Shown in pieces: positions 44,554 through 53,975 of a stretch of DNA of 64,000 nt. Under the pieces are notes generated by a model. That model was given only the letters and a program-made list of their open reading frames with translations, ran no database searches and was not told the DNA's origin. The position numbers were made by a program, and so were the translations under genes. The DNA lies in assembly GCA_902572825.1 (NCBI GenBank), contig CACGHD010000002.1:1-64000 (forward strand). Reading direction: 5' to 3'. The DNA comes from an uncultured Prochlorococcus sp. (GTDB lineage Bacteria; Cyanobacteriota; Cyanobacteriia; PCC-6307; Cyanobiaceae). The first letter of the stretch is position 1. Each line of letters starts with the position of its first letter.

Positions 44554-45304
44554 TACTTAAAGATACTAAATAAGAGATTAGAAAGTTATAGTCAACATAT
44601 GATTTTTTTAGTTTAGGGCCTTTAATTACATTTGCCACACAATTCGCATCACCAAGACTGTCTAAAATACAATCTAATTTAATATTTTCCTCAAGAACAA
44701 TTGGGATATTTGAAGGAACAAAAATTGTAGGCAAGTTAGCTGCCAAAGAGGATTTCAATCCTGGATTGGAGTCTTCAAAAACAATTGACTTATTTTTGTT
44801 TATACCACTTAATTGGATTGCCTTTAAATATGGTAATGGATTTGGTTTCTTTAATTCAACGTCTTCACTTGAAATAATGAACTCAAAAGGGTTGAAGCCA
44901 TTAAAAAGCGATTCAACAAGAAGATTGACTTGAATTCTTGAACTTGAAGTAACAATAAATTGTCTTACTTTTTTTTTATGTAATTCATTTATTAATCTAA
45001 AAACACCAGTTTTTAGACTAACGCAATTTTTTTTTATAATTTCTAAATAATGAAACTGTTTTGTTTCATGAATTTTGAGAATTAAATCTTCTGAGAAATC
45101 ATCATTATTAGATTTAGCATAATAAGCAATCCTATTTTTGCCCCCATTTATCTTCAGAAGTTTTATGTATTTATTAGTGTCCCAATTCCAATTAATACCG
45201 AGGTCATTGAAAGCATTATTAAAAGCAGGTAAATGGGCCTCTAATTCAGTATTTGCGATAGTACCATCTAAATCCCAATAAACGCCCTCAAGGTAAGTCA
45301 CCAA
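44540..45304 (-). CDS. HAD-superfamily phosphatase, CbbY/Gph type
   Basis: A 254-aa hydrolase with all HAD motifs: DLDGTIANTE (nucleophile Asp12), IVTSSSRIQ (motif II), a KKPNPLPYLKA motif III lysine, and FEDSNPGLKSSLAA (motif IV). The cap is the C1 helical type of beta-phosphoglucomutase, CbbY and phosphoglycolate phosphatase relatives. The substrate is not evident. It overlaps the Ycf20-like gene by 14 bp. Confidence 0.85.
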   Translation of the reverse strand: MVTYLEGVYWDLDGTIANTELEAHLPAFNNAFNDLGINWNWDTNKYIKLLKINGGKNRIAYYAKSNNDDFSEDLILKIHETKQFHYLEIIKKNCVSLKTGVFRLINELHKKKVRQFIVTSSSRIQVNLLVESLFNGFNPFEFIISSEDVELKKPNPLPYLKAIQLSGINKNKSIVFEDSNPGLKSSLAANLPTIFVPSNIPIVLEENIKLDCILDSLGDANCVANVIKGPKLKKSYVDYNFLISYLVSLSNAKN

Positions 45305-45316
45305 AAAGAATTTCTT

Positions 45317-45394
45317 TTATTTACGGTAAAATACAAGAGCAATTATTGCTGGTCCTGCTAACGCAACTACAGCTAAAGGAATAAGTGTTGCCAT
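45317..45394 (-). CDS. psb30: Probable photosystem II peptide Psb30 (Ycf12)
   Basis: A 25-aa single-helix ORF beginning MATLIPLAVVALAGPAIIAL and ending VFYRK. The AGPxII motif followed by a short basic end resembles Psb30, a peripheral photosystem II subunit near cytochrome b559. The assignment is from motif memory, and this copy is shorter at both ends than the ones I recall. It lies 12 bp upstream of the HAD gene on the same strand and may be co-transcribed. Confidence 0.55.
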   Translation of the reverse strand: MATLIPLAVVALAGPAIIALVFYRK

Positions 45395-45476
45395 AATTAA
45401 TGAATATGTTTTGTGATACTATTTTTACAAATAAATGACGAAACTGTACTGATACGTTACAAGATTGAATTAAATT

Positions 45477-45824
45477 ATGAAATCATGGACATGTATAGAA
45501 AATTGTGGAGCTTGTTGTAAATTCGACTTGAACGAAAGAAGCAATTTGGCTGACAAACTTAACAAAAAAGATATAGATTTGATAAATTCGATGACTGATA
45601 GAGACGGTTGGTGTAAAAACCTAGACAGAGAAAGTAAGAAATGCTTAATTTATGAATCCAGACCACATTTTTGTCGGGTAAATGAATTTTCAACTAGATT
45701 TAAAGGATATTTGAAATCTGGTGACAAATTTTTAATTGATTGCTGCAAACAACATATTTCATCAAATTATGGTTACCAAAGTAAAGAGATGAAAACATTT
45801 AGAATTGCAGTCTCAGGAAAATGA
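45477..45824 (+). CDS. YkgJ-type cysteine-cluster protein
   Basis: 115-aa protein of the zinc/iron-chelating CxxCxxCC family: ENCGACCKFD (residues 8-17), then GWCKNLDRESKKCLIYESRP, HFCRV and later DCCKQH. Eight or more cysteines with this spacing suggest a metal site; no enzymatic activity is known for the family. Its stop overlaps the start of the first UPF0016 gene (ATGA), so it is co-transcribed with the manganese transporter pair. Confidence 0.8.
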   Translation: MKSWTCIENCGACCKFDLNERSNLADKLNKKDIDLINSMTDRDGWCKNLDRESKKCLIYESRPHFCRVNEFSTRFKGYLKSGDKFLIDCCKQHISSNYGYQSKEMKTFRIAVSGK

Positions 45825-46147
45825 ATAGTAAAAAAGAAAAAAAAGAAAACAATTTAGAAAAAAGTTTTTTTTCTATATTTATAACTACTTTTACAACAAT
45901 TTTTATTGCTGAACTTGGGGATAAAACTCAAATAGCCACATTAATGCTTTCTGCTGAATCGGGCAGGCCAATAATTGTTTTTCTTGGAAGCTCTCTTGCC
46001 TTAATAAGCTCTAGCATAGTAGGAGTTCTTATTGGTAAATGGGTATCAAAAAAAATATCTCCTAGCAAGTTTGCTTTATCTACTGGTGCTTTAATGATAT
46101 TGATAAGTATATTTTTAGCTTATGAAACTTTCAAAAATTATTTATAA
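45821..46147 (+). CDS. UPF0016 (GDT1/TMEM165) half-transporter, first copy
   Basis: 108-aa membrane protein with three transmembrane helices and the family signature ELGDKTQIATLMLSA (about residues 31-45). Full-size UPF0016 proteins (PAM71, Mnx, GDT1) have two such halves and carry Mn2+ or Ca2+; in cyanobacteria Mnx exports manganese to the thylakoid lumen and periplasm. This gene encodes one half only, and the second half follows immediately. They probably act as a heterodimer. Confidence 0.9.
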   Translation: MNSKKEKKENNLEKSFFSIFITTFTTIFIAELGDKTQIATLMLSAESGRPIIVFLGSSLALISSSIVGVLIGKWVSKKISPSKFALSTGALMILISIFLAYETFKNYL

Positions 46148-46459
46148 ATGGTTTTAAGTTTATTACTATCAACATTTCTAACCGTTTTCATAGCTGAATT
46201 AGGTGACAAAACTCAACTAGCTACTTTAACTATAAGCGGTACTACAAACAAACCATTAGCAGTTTTTCTAGGATCCTCTTCAGCACTTGTTTTTGCAAGT
46301 TTACTAGGAGCCTTGACAGGCGGCTCTATTTCAAGTTTTCTACCCGAAGTAGTTCTTAAGTTAATAGCCTCCATTACATTTTTTATCATTGGTATAAGGC
46401 TTTTTATCAACTCTTTCACCATCGAAAAAGAAGAAAAAGAAGAGAAAGAAAATAATTAG
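46148..46459 (+). CDS. UPF0016 (GDT1/TMEM165) half-transporter, second copy
   Basis: 103-aa partner of the preceding gene, starting directly at the base after its stop. The signature ELGDKTQLATLTISG lies near residue 17, with three helices and an unusual Lys/Glu-only C-terminal tail. Each half has one ELGDKT motif, so two halves complete the metal site of a full transporter. It is similar in sequence to its neighbour, consistent with an old tandem duplication. Confidence 0.9.
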   Translation: MVLSLLLSTFLTVFIAELGDKTQLATLTISGTTNKPLAVFLGSSSALVFASLLGALTGGSISSFLPEVVLKLIASITFFIIGIRLFINSFTIEKEEKEEKENN

Positions 46460-46531
46460 TTTTTAGCTTGGATAATAAGGTGTAATAATGAAGTGTATAC
46501 ACCTAAATTAATTTATAATTTCATTTTGATC

Positions 46532-48754
46532 ATGTTCACATCATCTTCAATAATTGATAATCTTAATCAGTCAGAAGGCTTAGAATATAAAAAATTATGC
46601 AGATTGTTAAAAATAACAAAGAAATCTGATAAAGATAAATTAGATATTGCTTTAAAAGCACTAGAAAAACTTGAAATAATTAATAAAAATGAAGATGATG
46701 AATATACCTGCATAAAAGATAGTGATCATCTTGTCGCAAAAATAAGATGCAGTAGCAAAGGATTTTGCTTTGCTGTAAGAGGAAAAGACAAAGAAGATAT
46801 CTACATTACAGAAAATCTACTTAACTATGCATGGAATGGAGATAAAGTTTTAGTAAGGATAATAAAAGAGGGTTATAGAAGAAGATCACCTGAGGGAATA
46901 GTTGATTGTATTCTTGAAAGATCAAATCAAATACTTCTTTCTAAGGTTGAAATAATAAACAATGATGTATATGCAATCCCGATAGACGATAGGATCCTTT
47001 CTAAAATTAAACTTCCAAAAGAGAATAAAAAATACACTTTCAATCCAGACAATAAGAATATAGTAAAAGTTGAGATTGATAGATTTCCCATAGGTCAAGA
47101 AGAGGGACTAGGTCATGTGATACAAGAACTAAAACTAAACAATAATGAGGAATATGATTCAGACTTTGTTTTATCTAAAAGCAATATCGCCAAATCATAC
47201 AATTTAAATCATATTGAATCAAAAAAAATAGAAAAAAGAGAGAGGATAGACCTTACAGATAAAAACTCTTATTTATTCAAAAGTTGGAATTCTAATAATT
47301 CTCCAATGCTCCCAATGATTCAGATAGAACAGGGAAAAAATAAAAGTACTAAATTGTGGATACATACAAATAATCTTGCAGAAAGAGTAGATCTAAATAG
47401 TAAAAAATCTCTAGAAATACTATTAAAAGGTTTTGAATCATTACCCCTATTAAATGATTGGGAAAACTACCTTAGTGAAGCTATAAGAAATGATTCTAAA
47501 TTTCAATTTGGTGAAAAGAGTGAAGCGATAAGCCTTTGTGTGCGTTTAAATAGTGATAATGAAATAATTGATTGGTCATTTCATCTTACTTCAGTAAAAT
47601 GCTCCCTTATTGTTGGAAGTGATCATACTGACGCGCTTCTATCTAGAAAAAGTAAATCAAGAATAACCTCTCGGGTATTAAAACCCATAAAGGAATATAT
47701 TGAAGATTTAGATAAAATACTGGAAATTTCATTTTCATTTAGACAAAAACATCTTTTGGAGGGTAAGGTTGAAATTCCTGCGCCAGTCAACAAAATACAA
47801 GCACTAGAAGAATTTTTTATTCACAATCCTGCTGAATATTCAAAAGGATATTTTGAATCATTAAACAAAGAAGATTGCCAAACATTTCTTTCACCAATAC
47901 TATATGAGGCTAATTTAATATGGTTCAAACATTCAAATAAATATGGCTTAAAAAGTGCAGGATACATCTCAAAGGGAATAGATTACGTTAATGCAAATGA
48001 AATCATCAAATATTCAGAATTTATTGACAATGATATAGAGCTTAATGAAGATGGCAATTTGACATTTAGTCAAGTAATTGAGTTATGTGGCGATGATAAT
48101 AAAAAAAGAATCTTACATAAACTTCTAATTAATGAATTTAAGGACAATGAAATAAGGTTGATATCTAAAAAGCCTGATAATGACGAATCAGAAAAATTAT
48201 TTATTTCTCCATGGACAATTCCTGGGTTTGACTTCACTAATCTTATAAATCAGTACTGTATTTTTAATATGATAATAAATGGTAAGAAATCAAAGAAAAA
48301 TAATATTAATGCAATCAATATATCGGAAAGTAATTCATTAGACTTAGTAAATTGGGATATATTTAATTCATCAATTTCAAAGAATCTAGAAACATTATTT
48401 AATCAGTTTGTAATAGATAAACATAATGAATTCAAGGACAAAGTCAACCAATATAAATCTAATATGATAAGTATAAAAAAAGTAAGAAAAGCAGAAAAGT
48501 TACTAGGTAATATTTATAGTGGGTTCATATTAGCAGTGCAAACATATGGTTTCTTTGTTGAGATATCAGAACTAAATGTAGAGGGTTTAGTTCACGTCAG
48601 CACTCTAAATAATGATTGGTATGAATATAGATCAAGGCAAAATCTATTGATTGGAAGAAAATCTAAAAAATCATATAAAGTTGGAGATGCAATAGAAGTA
48701 AAAATCATAAAAGTCGATATTCTTAAATATCAAATTGATTTAGAATTAACATAA
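46532..48754 (+). CDS. RNase R/II-like protein lacking the catalytic RNB motif
   Basis: A 740-aa protein from the ATG at 46532 (a GTG 39 bp upstream is an alternative). An N-terminal winged-helix-like part and cold-shock-like domains (HLVAKIRCSSKGFCFAV) precede the RNB domain, and an S1 domain ends the protein (LGNIYSGFILAVQTYGFFVE ... VEGLVHVSTLNND). Where active enzymes have the four-aspartate cluster before DDA, this protein has PMLPMIQIEQ (about 47303-47332), with none of the aspartates. The arginine-bearing TSPIRRY motif is not found either. It is probably an RNA-binding protein derived from RNase R, not a nuclease. Confidence 0.82.
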   Translation: MFTSSSIIDNLNQSEGLEYKKLCRLLKITKKSDKDKLDIALKALEKLEIINKNEDDEYTCIKDSDHLVAKIRCSSKGFCFAVRGKDKEDIYITENLLNYAWNGDKVLVRIIKEGYRRRSPEGIVDCILERSNQILLSKVEIINNDVYAIPIDDRILSKIKLPKENKKYTFNPDNKNIVKVEIDRFPIGQEEGLGHVIQELKLNNNEEYDSDFVLSKSNIAKSYNLNHIESKKIEKRERIDLTDKNSYLFKSWNSNNSPMLPMIQIEQGKNKSTKLWIHTNNLAERVDLNSKKSLEILLKGFESLPLLNDWENYLSEAIRNDSKFQFGEKSEAISLCVRLNSDNEIIDWSFHLTSVKCSLIVGSDHTDALLSRKSKSRITSRVLKPIKEYIEDLDKILEISFSFRQKHLLEGKVEIPAPVNKIQALEEFFIHNPAEYSKGYFESLNKEDCQTFLSPILYEANLIWFKHSNKYGLKSAGYISKGIDYVNANEIIKYSEFIDNDIELNEDGNLTFSQVIELCGDDNKKRILHKLLINEFKDNEIRLISKKPDNDESEKLFISPWTIPGFDFTNLINQYCIFNMIINGKKSKKNNINAINISESNSLDLVNWDIFNSSISKNLETLFNQFVIDKHNEFKDKVNQYKSNMISIKKVRKAEKLLGNIYSGFILAVQTYGFFVEISELNVEGLVHVSTLNNDWYEYRSRQNLLIGRKSKKSYKVGDAIEVKIIKVDILKYQIDLELT

Positions 48755-48822
48755 ATCAATTCTCACAAAATATATTATGGAAATATTAACCAAAAAAAAT
48801 TTAAGATAATTTTTTTAGAATT

Positions 48823-49269
48823 ATGTTTAAAAAAAAATATTTATTATTAACTCTTTTTTTAATAATAATTTTTCAAATTTTATTATATACAAATAATAAT
48901 CAGAAGGCTTCATTTAGATACTTTAAATGGACTCTACAAGAAGTGAGTATAGGTAAGTTAATAAGTATTTCATTTTTTTCTGGTTTATTTGTAAGCACTT
49001 TACTTAATAAAACAATTACTAGTACTGGTTTCAGAAAAAAAACTTTCGAAAATGTTGAAGATGATTTCGTATCTGAAAATAATGAGGAAGGTATTGAATC
49101 AAATGTTGAGATGCCGCCACAAAGAGACATAAGAGAAACTCAACCAACAATTTCTGTTAACTATAGAGTAGTCAAAAATATGGATGAAAATAATTTAAAA
49201 AAAGATCGAAATTATTCAAATAATCCTGATAATATTAATGACTGGGATAATGGTGATAATGATTGGTAG
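48823..49269 (+). CDS. LapA/DUF1049-like membrane protein
   Basis: 148-aa protein with two transmembrane helices (about 5-22 and 45-62) separated by a short loop containing ASFRYFKWTLQEVSIGKL, which resembles the LapA (lipopolysaccharide assembly) domain. The C-terminal 80 residues are polar and acidic, ending NDWDNGDNDW. The assignment is tentative. It lies about 70 bp from the genes on either side. Confidence 0.55.
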   Translation: MFKKKYLLLTLFLIIIFQILLYTNNNQKASFRYFKWTLQEVSIGKLISISFFSGLFVSTLLNKTITSTGFRKKTFENVEDDFVSENNEEGIESNVEMPPQRDIRETQPTISVNYRVVKNMDENNLKKDRNYSNNPDNINDWDNGDNDW

Positions 49270-49332
49270 GAAAATAGATTATTTAAATAAAAAATGATTT
49301 TTTAATTTATAATGTAGAAAATAGTTATTCCT

Positions 49333-49911
49333 ATGGATGAAAATTTAGACATAAATAATAAAGTAAATAATGATAAATCATACAACACAACCAAATCAAA
49401 CTCTGAAGAAATAAAAGAAGCTATATCAGAAAAAGATATCAATACGGTTATAAATAATGGCAATTCTCAAGGTAATTCTGTTTCTAAAGTCAATATAAAA
49501 GATGATAATAACACTCCCGTCAAACCTGTCACTAAACCCGAAAAAGAACTTCCAATAGAAAAAAAGCCTTTCCAAGAATTTATCAACATTCATTTAATTC
49601 CTGCTCTTATAAAGGAAATTAATCTAAGAGGATTAACAGTAAACAATATTAATCTCACCAACACTAATAGACCTATAGCTGGAGATAAATGTTGGGTGAT
49701 AAATTGTGAAATTAAAGATACATGTAACTTTTGGTTATCCTTTGAGAAAGAGGACATTAGTTCACTAAAAAGTATTTCTTTATCTAAACCAAATCAGGAA
49801 CCTAGCATTATTGAATCATTCCTTATTGATGAGAAAAGAATAACCCTTAAATTAATTATTTCAAGAGTATTGCAGAGATTAAATGGACAAAAATTGATAG
49901 GAGTTAATTAA
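49333..49911 (+). CDS. DUF2996 family protein
   Basis: A 192-aa protein: a polar, low-complexity N-terminus of about 80 residues rich in Asn, Ser and Lys, then a conserved alpha/beta domain starting PFQEFINIHLIPALIKEI and ending LKLIISRVLQRLNGQKLIG. This is the cyanobacterial DUF2996 domain, function unknown. It has no membrane segment. acsF follows after 79 bp. Confidence 0.75.
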   Translation: MDENLDINNKVNNDKSYNTTKSNSEEIKEAISEKDINTVINNGNSQGNSVSKVNIKDDNNTPVKPVTKPEKELPIEKKPFQEFINIHLIPALIKEINLRGLTVNNINLTNTNRPIAGDKCWVINCEIKDTCNFWLSFEKEDISSLKSISLSKPNQEPSIIESFLIDEKRITLKLIISRVLQRLNGQKLIGVN

Positions 49912-49990
49912 AGAAAGAATAACACCAAGTTAACTTTTCCCTCGAAAATACAAATAATGGTAAATAATAGTATTAATAAAACAGTTAAAG

Positions 49991-51163
49991 ATGTCTCAAT
50001 CAACTATTGAATCTACAAATAAAAAAGGAATTAATAGAGGAAAAGCCCCAGCAAAGGAAACAATTTTGTCTCCGAGGTTTTATACAACAGACTTTGAGGC
50101 AATGGAAAATATGGATTTATCAATAAATGAGGAAGAATTAGAAGCAATATGTGAGGAATTTAGGAAAGACTACAATAGGCACCATTTTGTAAGAAATAGT
50201 GAATTTGAAGGAGCTGCTGAAAAGTTAGATCCTGAGACGAGAGAACTTTTTGTTGATTTTCTTGAAGGGAGTTGTACGTCAGAATTTTCAGGTTTTTTAC
50301 TTTATAAGGAGCTAAGCAAAAGGATTAAAGACAAAAACCCTCTTCTTGCTGAATGTTTTGCTCATATGGCTAGAGACGAAGCTAGACATGCAGGTTTCTT
50401 GAATAAATCCATGAGTGATTTTGGATTACAGTTAGATTTGGGTTTTTTAACAGCAAATAAAGATTACACCTATTTTCCACCAAGAAGTATTTTTTATGCC
50501 ACTTATTTATCTGAAAAAATTGGCTATTGGAGATACATCGCAATTTATAGGCATCTTGAAAAAAATCCAGATAGCAAAATTTTTCCACTTTTTAATTATT
50601 TTGAAAATTGGTGTCAAGATGAAAATAGACATGGAGATTTCTTTGATGCACTGATGAAAGCTCAACCACGTACTGTTAAATCTTTAAGTCAAAAAATTAC
50701 CATTGGCGGCTCTACCTTTACTAACCCACTATTTGACTACTTCCACAGATTTAGATATTTTTTGAATAATCTTCCATTAACATCAAGGCTATGGTCAAGA
50801 TTCTTTCTACTAGCTGTATTTGCAACTATGTATGCGAGGGATTTGGGAATTAAAAAAGATTTCTATAGTTCATTAGGTTTAGATGCTAGAAATTACGACC
50901 AGTTTGTTATTAATAAAACGAATGAAACTGCAGCTAGAGTTTTCCCTGTAGTAATGGACGTTTATGATAAATCTTTTTACGGAAGATTAGATAAAATAGT
51001 AGAGAATAACAAGGTTCTCTCTGATATTGCAACCAGTAATGGAAATAAAGTATCTAAAACTTTTAAAAAATTACCTAAATATTTATCAAACGGTTACCAT
51101 TTATTAAGACTATACTTGTTAAAACCCCTTGATAGCAAAGATTTTCAACCTTCGATTAGATAA
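49991..51163 (+). CDS. acsF: Mg-protoporphyrin IX monomethyl ester oxidative cyclase
   Basis: Oxygen-dependent cyclase forming the fifth ring of chlorophyll. The 390-aa protein has both diiron E-x-x-H motifs: [11 protein letters not shown] (about residue 127) and [12 protein letters not shown] (about residue 216). The typical [16 protein letters not shown] opening and the membrane-associating [20 protein letters not shown] are also present. This is the aerobic enzyme expected of an oxygenic phototroph, and it needs the hemJ product as an upstream substrate. Confidence 0.96.
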   Translation: MSQSTIESTNKKGINRGKAPAKETILSPRFYTTDFEAMENMDLSINEEELEAICEEFRKDYNRHHFVRNSEFEGAAEKLDPETRELFVDFLEGSCTSEFSGFLLYKELSKRIKDKNPLLAECFAHMARDEARHAGFLNKSMSDFGLQLDLGFLTANKDYTYFPPRSIFYATYLSEKIGYWRYIAIYRHLEKNPDSKIFPLFNYFENWCQDENRHGDFFDALMKAQPRTVKSLSQKITIGGSTFTNPLFDYFHRFRYFLNNLPLTSRLWSRFFLLAVFATMYARDLGIKKDFYSSLGLDARNYDQFVINKTNETAARVFPVVMDVYDKSFYGRLDKIVENNKVLSDIATSNGNKVSKTFKKLPKYLSNGYHLLRLYLLKPLDSKDFQPSIR

Positions 51164-51194
51164 TCTTTCATACAGACAAGATTTATAAAGTCAT

Positions 51195-52619
51195 ATGCTT
51201 TCGTCACAAATCAAATCAAATGAAATCATTTTTGGTAGTTGCAATAAAGATTTATTAGAAGAAATTATTTTCTATGGGATGGGACTTGGGGCTGATTTTG
51301 TAGAAATCTTTATAGAGAATACAGACAACTCAAGCGTTCTAGCTGAAGAGGATTTCATTACAAGTGTAAGTCCATCATTTGGAAGGGGTGCTGGCATTAG
51401 AATCTTCAAAGATAAAAAGGATGGATTTGTAAGTACAAATGATTTAACAAAGAATGGCTTGATGAGGTCGGTATCTCAGGCTATTGAGATGTTAGACATA
51501 ACAGATAATAAAAAAAGAGAAGTTTTTAACGGTCTAGATAAACATAGGAACTATAGTTTATCCAAGAAAAAATGGATTAATGAAGTCCCATCGATTCATG
51601 AAATAAGTGAAAAACTATTAGTCAGCACTAAGTCTCTTAAAAAAAATAATAAAATAATTACTAGAAAAGGAAGTTACTCAAGAAATCTTCAAGAGGTAAT
51701 TATAGCCTCCAGCGATGGAACCTATGTCTCAGATATTAGGTTGCATCAAACAGTTGGACTCAACGTGATTGCTAGTGATGCCCAATATAGATCTAGTGGA
51801 AGTAGAAGATTTGGATCGTCAGGAATGCCTCATGAATTCAGATTATGGGATCACGAAAAAGCAGCTAATGATGTATTCGAAAGCTCAATGAACATGCTTT
51901 ATGCAGATTATGTTGATGCAGGACAAATGCCTGTTGTATTAGCTAATAAATTTGGTGGTGTTATATTCCACGAAGCCTGCGGCCATTTACTTGAAACTAC
52001 TCAAATAGAGAGAGGAACAACACCATTTGAGAATAAATTGAATGAAAAAATTGCACATGAATCTGTAACAGCAATAGATGAAGGAATTTCAGAGGGATCC
52101 TTTGGTTCATTATCAGTAGATGATGAAGGTATGGAACCCGAAAAATCAGTTCTTATAAAAGATGGAATTTTAAAAAAATTTATATCCGACAGGGCAGGTG
52201 AATTAAGAACTGGGCATAAAAGAACAGGAAGTGGAAGAAGACAAAATTATTCTTTTGCTGCAGCTTCTCGAATGAGAAATACTTATATAGCCAAAGGTGA
52301 ACACTCGAAAGAGGATTTAATCAATAGTATTAGTGATGGTCTTTACTGCAAATCAATGGGTGGTGGCAGTGTAGGTGCTACAGGACAATTTAATTTTGCA
52401 GTAGAAGAAGGATATCTTATTAAAAATGGAAAATTAACTAATCCAGTAAAGGGAGCAACTTTGATTGGTGAGGCTAAAGAAGTTATGCCAAAAATATCAA
52501 TGTGCGGAAATGACCTCGAATTAGCTCCTGGATTCTGTGGATCCATCAGTGGAAGTGTCAACGTAACTGTAGGCCAACCTCATATTAAGGTTGATTCAAT
52601 CACTGTTGGCGGAAGATAG
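51195..52619 (+). CDS. tldD: Metalloprotease TldD
   Basis: Zinc protease subunit of 474 aa that with TldE cleaves peptides such as modified antibiotics, or matures them. The HExxxH motif is in FHEACGHLLETTQ (about residue 258), and the conserved CGxxGQ-type C-terminus is reflected in MCGNDLELAPGFCGS. It is followed 3 bp later by tldE, as in most genomes. Its physiological substrate in cyanobacteria is unknown. Confidence 0.92.
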   Translation: MLSSQIKSNEIIFGSCNKDLLEEIIFYGMGLGADFVEIFIENTDNSSVLAEEDFITSVSPSFGRGAGIRIFKDKKDGFVSTNDLTKNGLMRSVSQAIEMLDITDNKKREVFNGLDKHRNYSLSKKKWINEVPSIHEISEKLLVSTKSLKKNNKIITRKGSYSRNLQEVIIASSDGTYVSDIRLHQTVGLNVIASDAQYRSSGSRRFGSSGMPHEFRLWDHEKAANDVFESSMNMLYADYVDAGQMPVVLANKFGGVIFHEACGHLLETTQIERGTTPFENKLNEKIAHESVTAIDEGISEGSFGSLSVDDEGMEPEKSVLIKDGILKKFISDRAGELRTGHKRTGSGRRQNYSFAAASRMRNTYIAKGEHSKEDLINSISDGLYCKSMGGGSVGATGQFNFAVEEGYLIKNGKLTNPVKGATLIGEAKEVMPKISMCGNDLELAPGFCGSISGSVNVTVGQPHIKVDSITVGGR

Positions 52620-52622
52620 GAT

Positions 52623-53975
52623 ATGAATTCAAAAGAAATAACAACTCAAATCTCTGAAGCTGCAGAATCTCTTAATCTTAAAAAATGGGATTATGGTGCA
52701 AGCTTTTCTAATGATTATTCTGTGCAAGTAGATAAAGGTGAGGCTAAACAACTTAAGGCTTCACAAAAGCAAATTTTAACTATTAGAGTTTGGAACGAAT
52801 CTAATTTAGTTGGGATTACAACAACTAGTGATATAAGTGAATCTGGTATTAAAAAAGCTCTAAATCAAGCAAATATTGCATCTGATTTTGGCAACAAAAA
52901 TGAGAGAACAGAATTCTCACCACTTGCCAAGGATCCTATTGAAGTTAAGAAATCAAAAAAAAGAAATCCTGTTGGTATAAAAAAATTACTTACTCTTTTA
53001 AGAGAAGCGGAAGTTAAACTTTTAGAAAGCCATGAATCCATAAAATCTGTTCCTTATAATGGTCTATCTGAGAGTTTTTATGAGAGAGTTTATGCAAATA
53101 GTGATGGTGCATTTCGGAGTTATACCAAAAGTCAAGCTGCACTTTATTTATATGCAAGAGCAGAAGAGAAAAATAAGAAACCTCGTAGCTCAGGTTCTGT
53201 AAAACTTGGATATGGAGTTGAAGATATAGATATAGACTCGTGTATTAAAGATGCTTCTAATAAAACAATTTCTCATTTAAATTATTCATCTATTAATACT
53301 CATAAATATTTAATATGTTTTTCCCCTGAGTCTTTTTTAACGATCATTAATGCCTTTAGTTCAATGTTTAATGCCAGAAGCATTTTAGATGGAGTTAGCT
53401 TATCTAATAAAAATTCTATTGGAGAGAAAATATCTACAGAAGCACTTAATATTTATGATGATGGTCTTCACGAACAGAATATTTCTTCATCACCATTTGA
53501 TGGAGAGGGAACTCCTACAAAAAGACTATGTTTAATTAATAAAGGGAGACTTGAAAATTTTATACATTCTGAATCAACTGCAAGAATATTTAAAACAATG
53601 CCCACAGGCCACGCTGGACTAGGATCAAAAGTCTCAGTATCTCCTGATTGGATAGTAGTTGAGAAATCAGAGGAAAACTCAGATCTAAAAGAATCATTAG
53701 ATCACTCTGCTTATGAGGGAGAATTTGTTTATATTGAAGAATTAAATGCAATCCATGCAGGTGTCAGAGCAAGTCAAGGTTCATTCTCTCTTCCATTTGA
53801 TGGGTGGCTCTATAAAAAAGGTAAAAAAATCTCAATAGAATCTGCAACTGTAGCGGGGGATATCAAATATCTTTTGAAGAATATAGTAAATATTGAATCA
53901 AACCAAAAAGTAACAACAAGTGGAATTTCTCCACATATATGGGTAGATGAATTATCAATAACTGGTGACGCGTGA
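52623..53975 (+). CDS. tldE: TldE/PmbA metalloprotease-like subunit
   Basis: Catalytically silent partner of TldD, 450 aa. It shows the TldD/PmbA fold with segments ERVYANSDGAFRSY, ICFSPESFLTIINAFSSMFN and SSPFDGEGTPTKR, but no HExxxH motif. Its stop overlaps the start of fmt by 4 bp (GTGA), so tldD, tldE and fmt form one transcript. Confidence 0.9.
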   Translation: MNSKEITTQISEAAESLNLKKWDYGASFSNDYSVQVDKGEAKQLKASQKQILTIRVWNESNLVGITTTSDISESGIKKALNQANIASDFGNKNERTEFSPLAKDPIEVKKSKKRNPVGIKKLLTLLREAEVKLLESHESIKSVPYNGLSESFYERVYANSDGAFRSYTKSQAALYLYARAEEKNKKPRSSGSVKLGYGVEDIDIDSCIKDASNKTISHLNYSSINTHKYLICFSPESFLTIINAFSSMFNARSILDGVSLSNKNSIGEKISTEALNIYDDGLHEQNISSSPFDGEGTPTKRLCLINKGRLENFIHSESTARIFKTMPTGHAGLGSKVSVSPDWIVVEKSEENSDLKESLDHSAYEGEFVYIEELNAIHAGVRASQGSFSLPFDGWLYKKGKKISIESATVAGDIKYLLKNIVNIESNQKVTTSGISPHIWVDELSITGDA

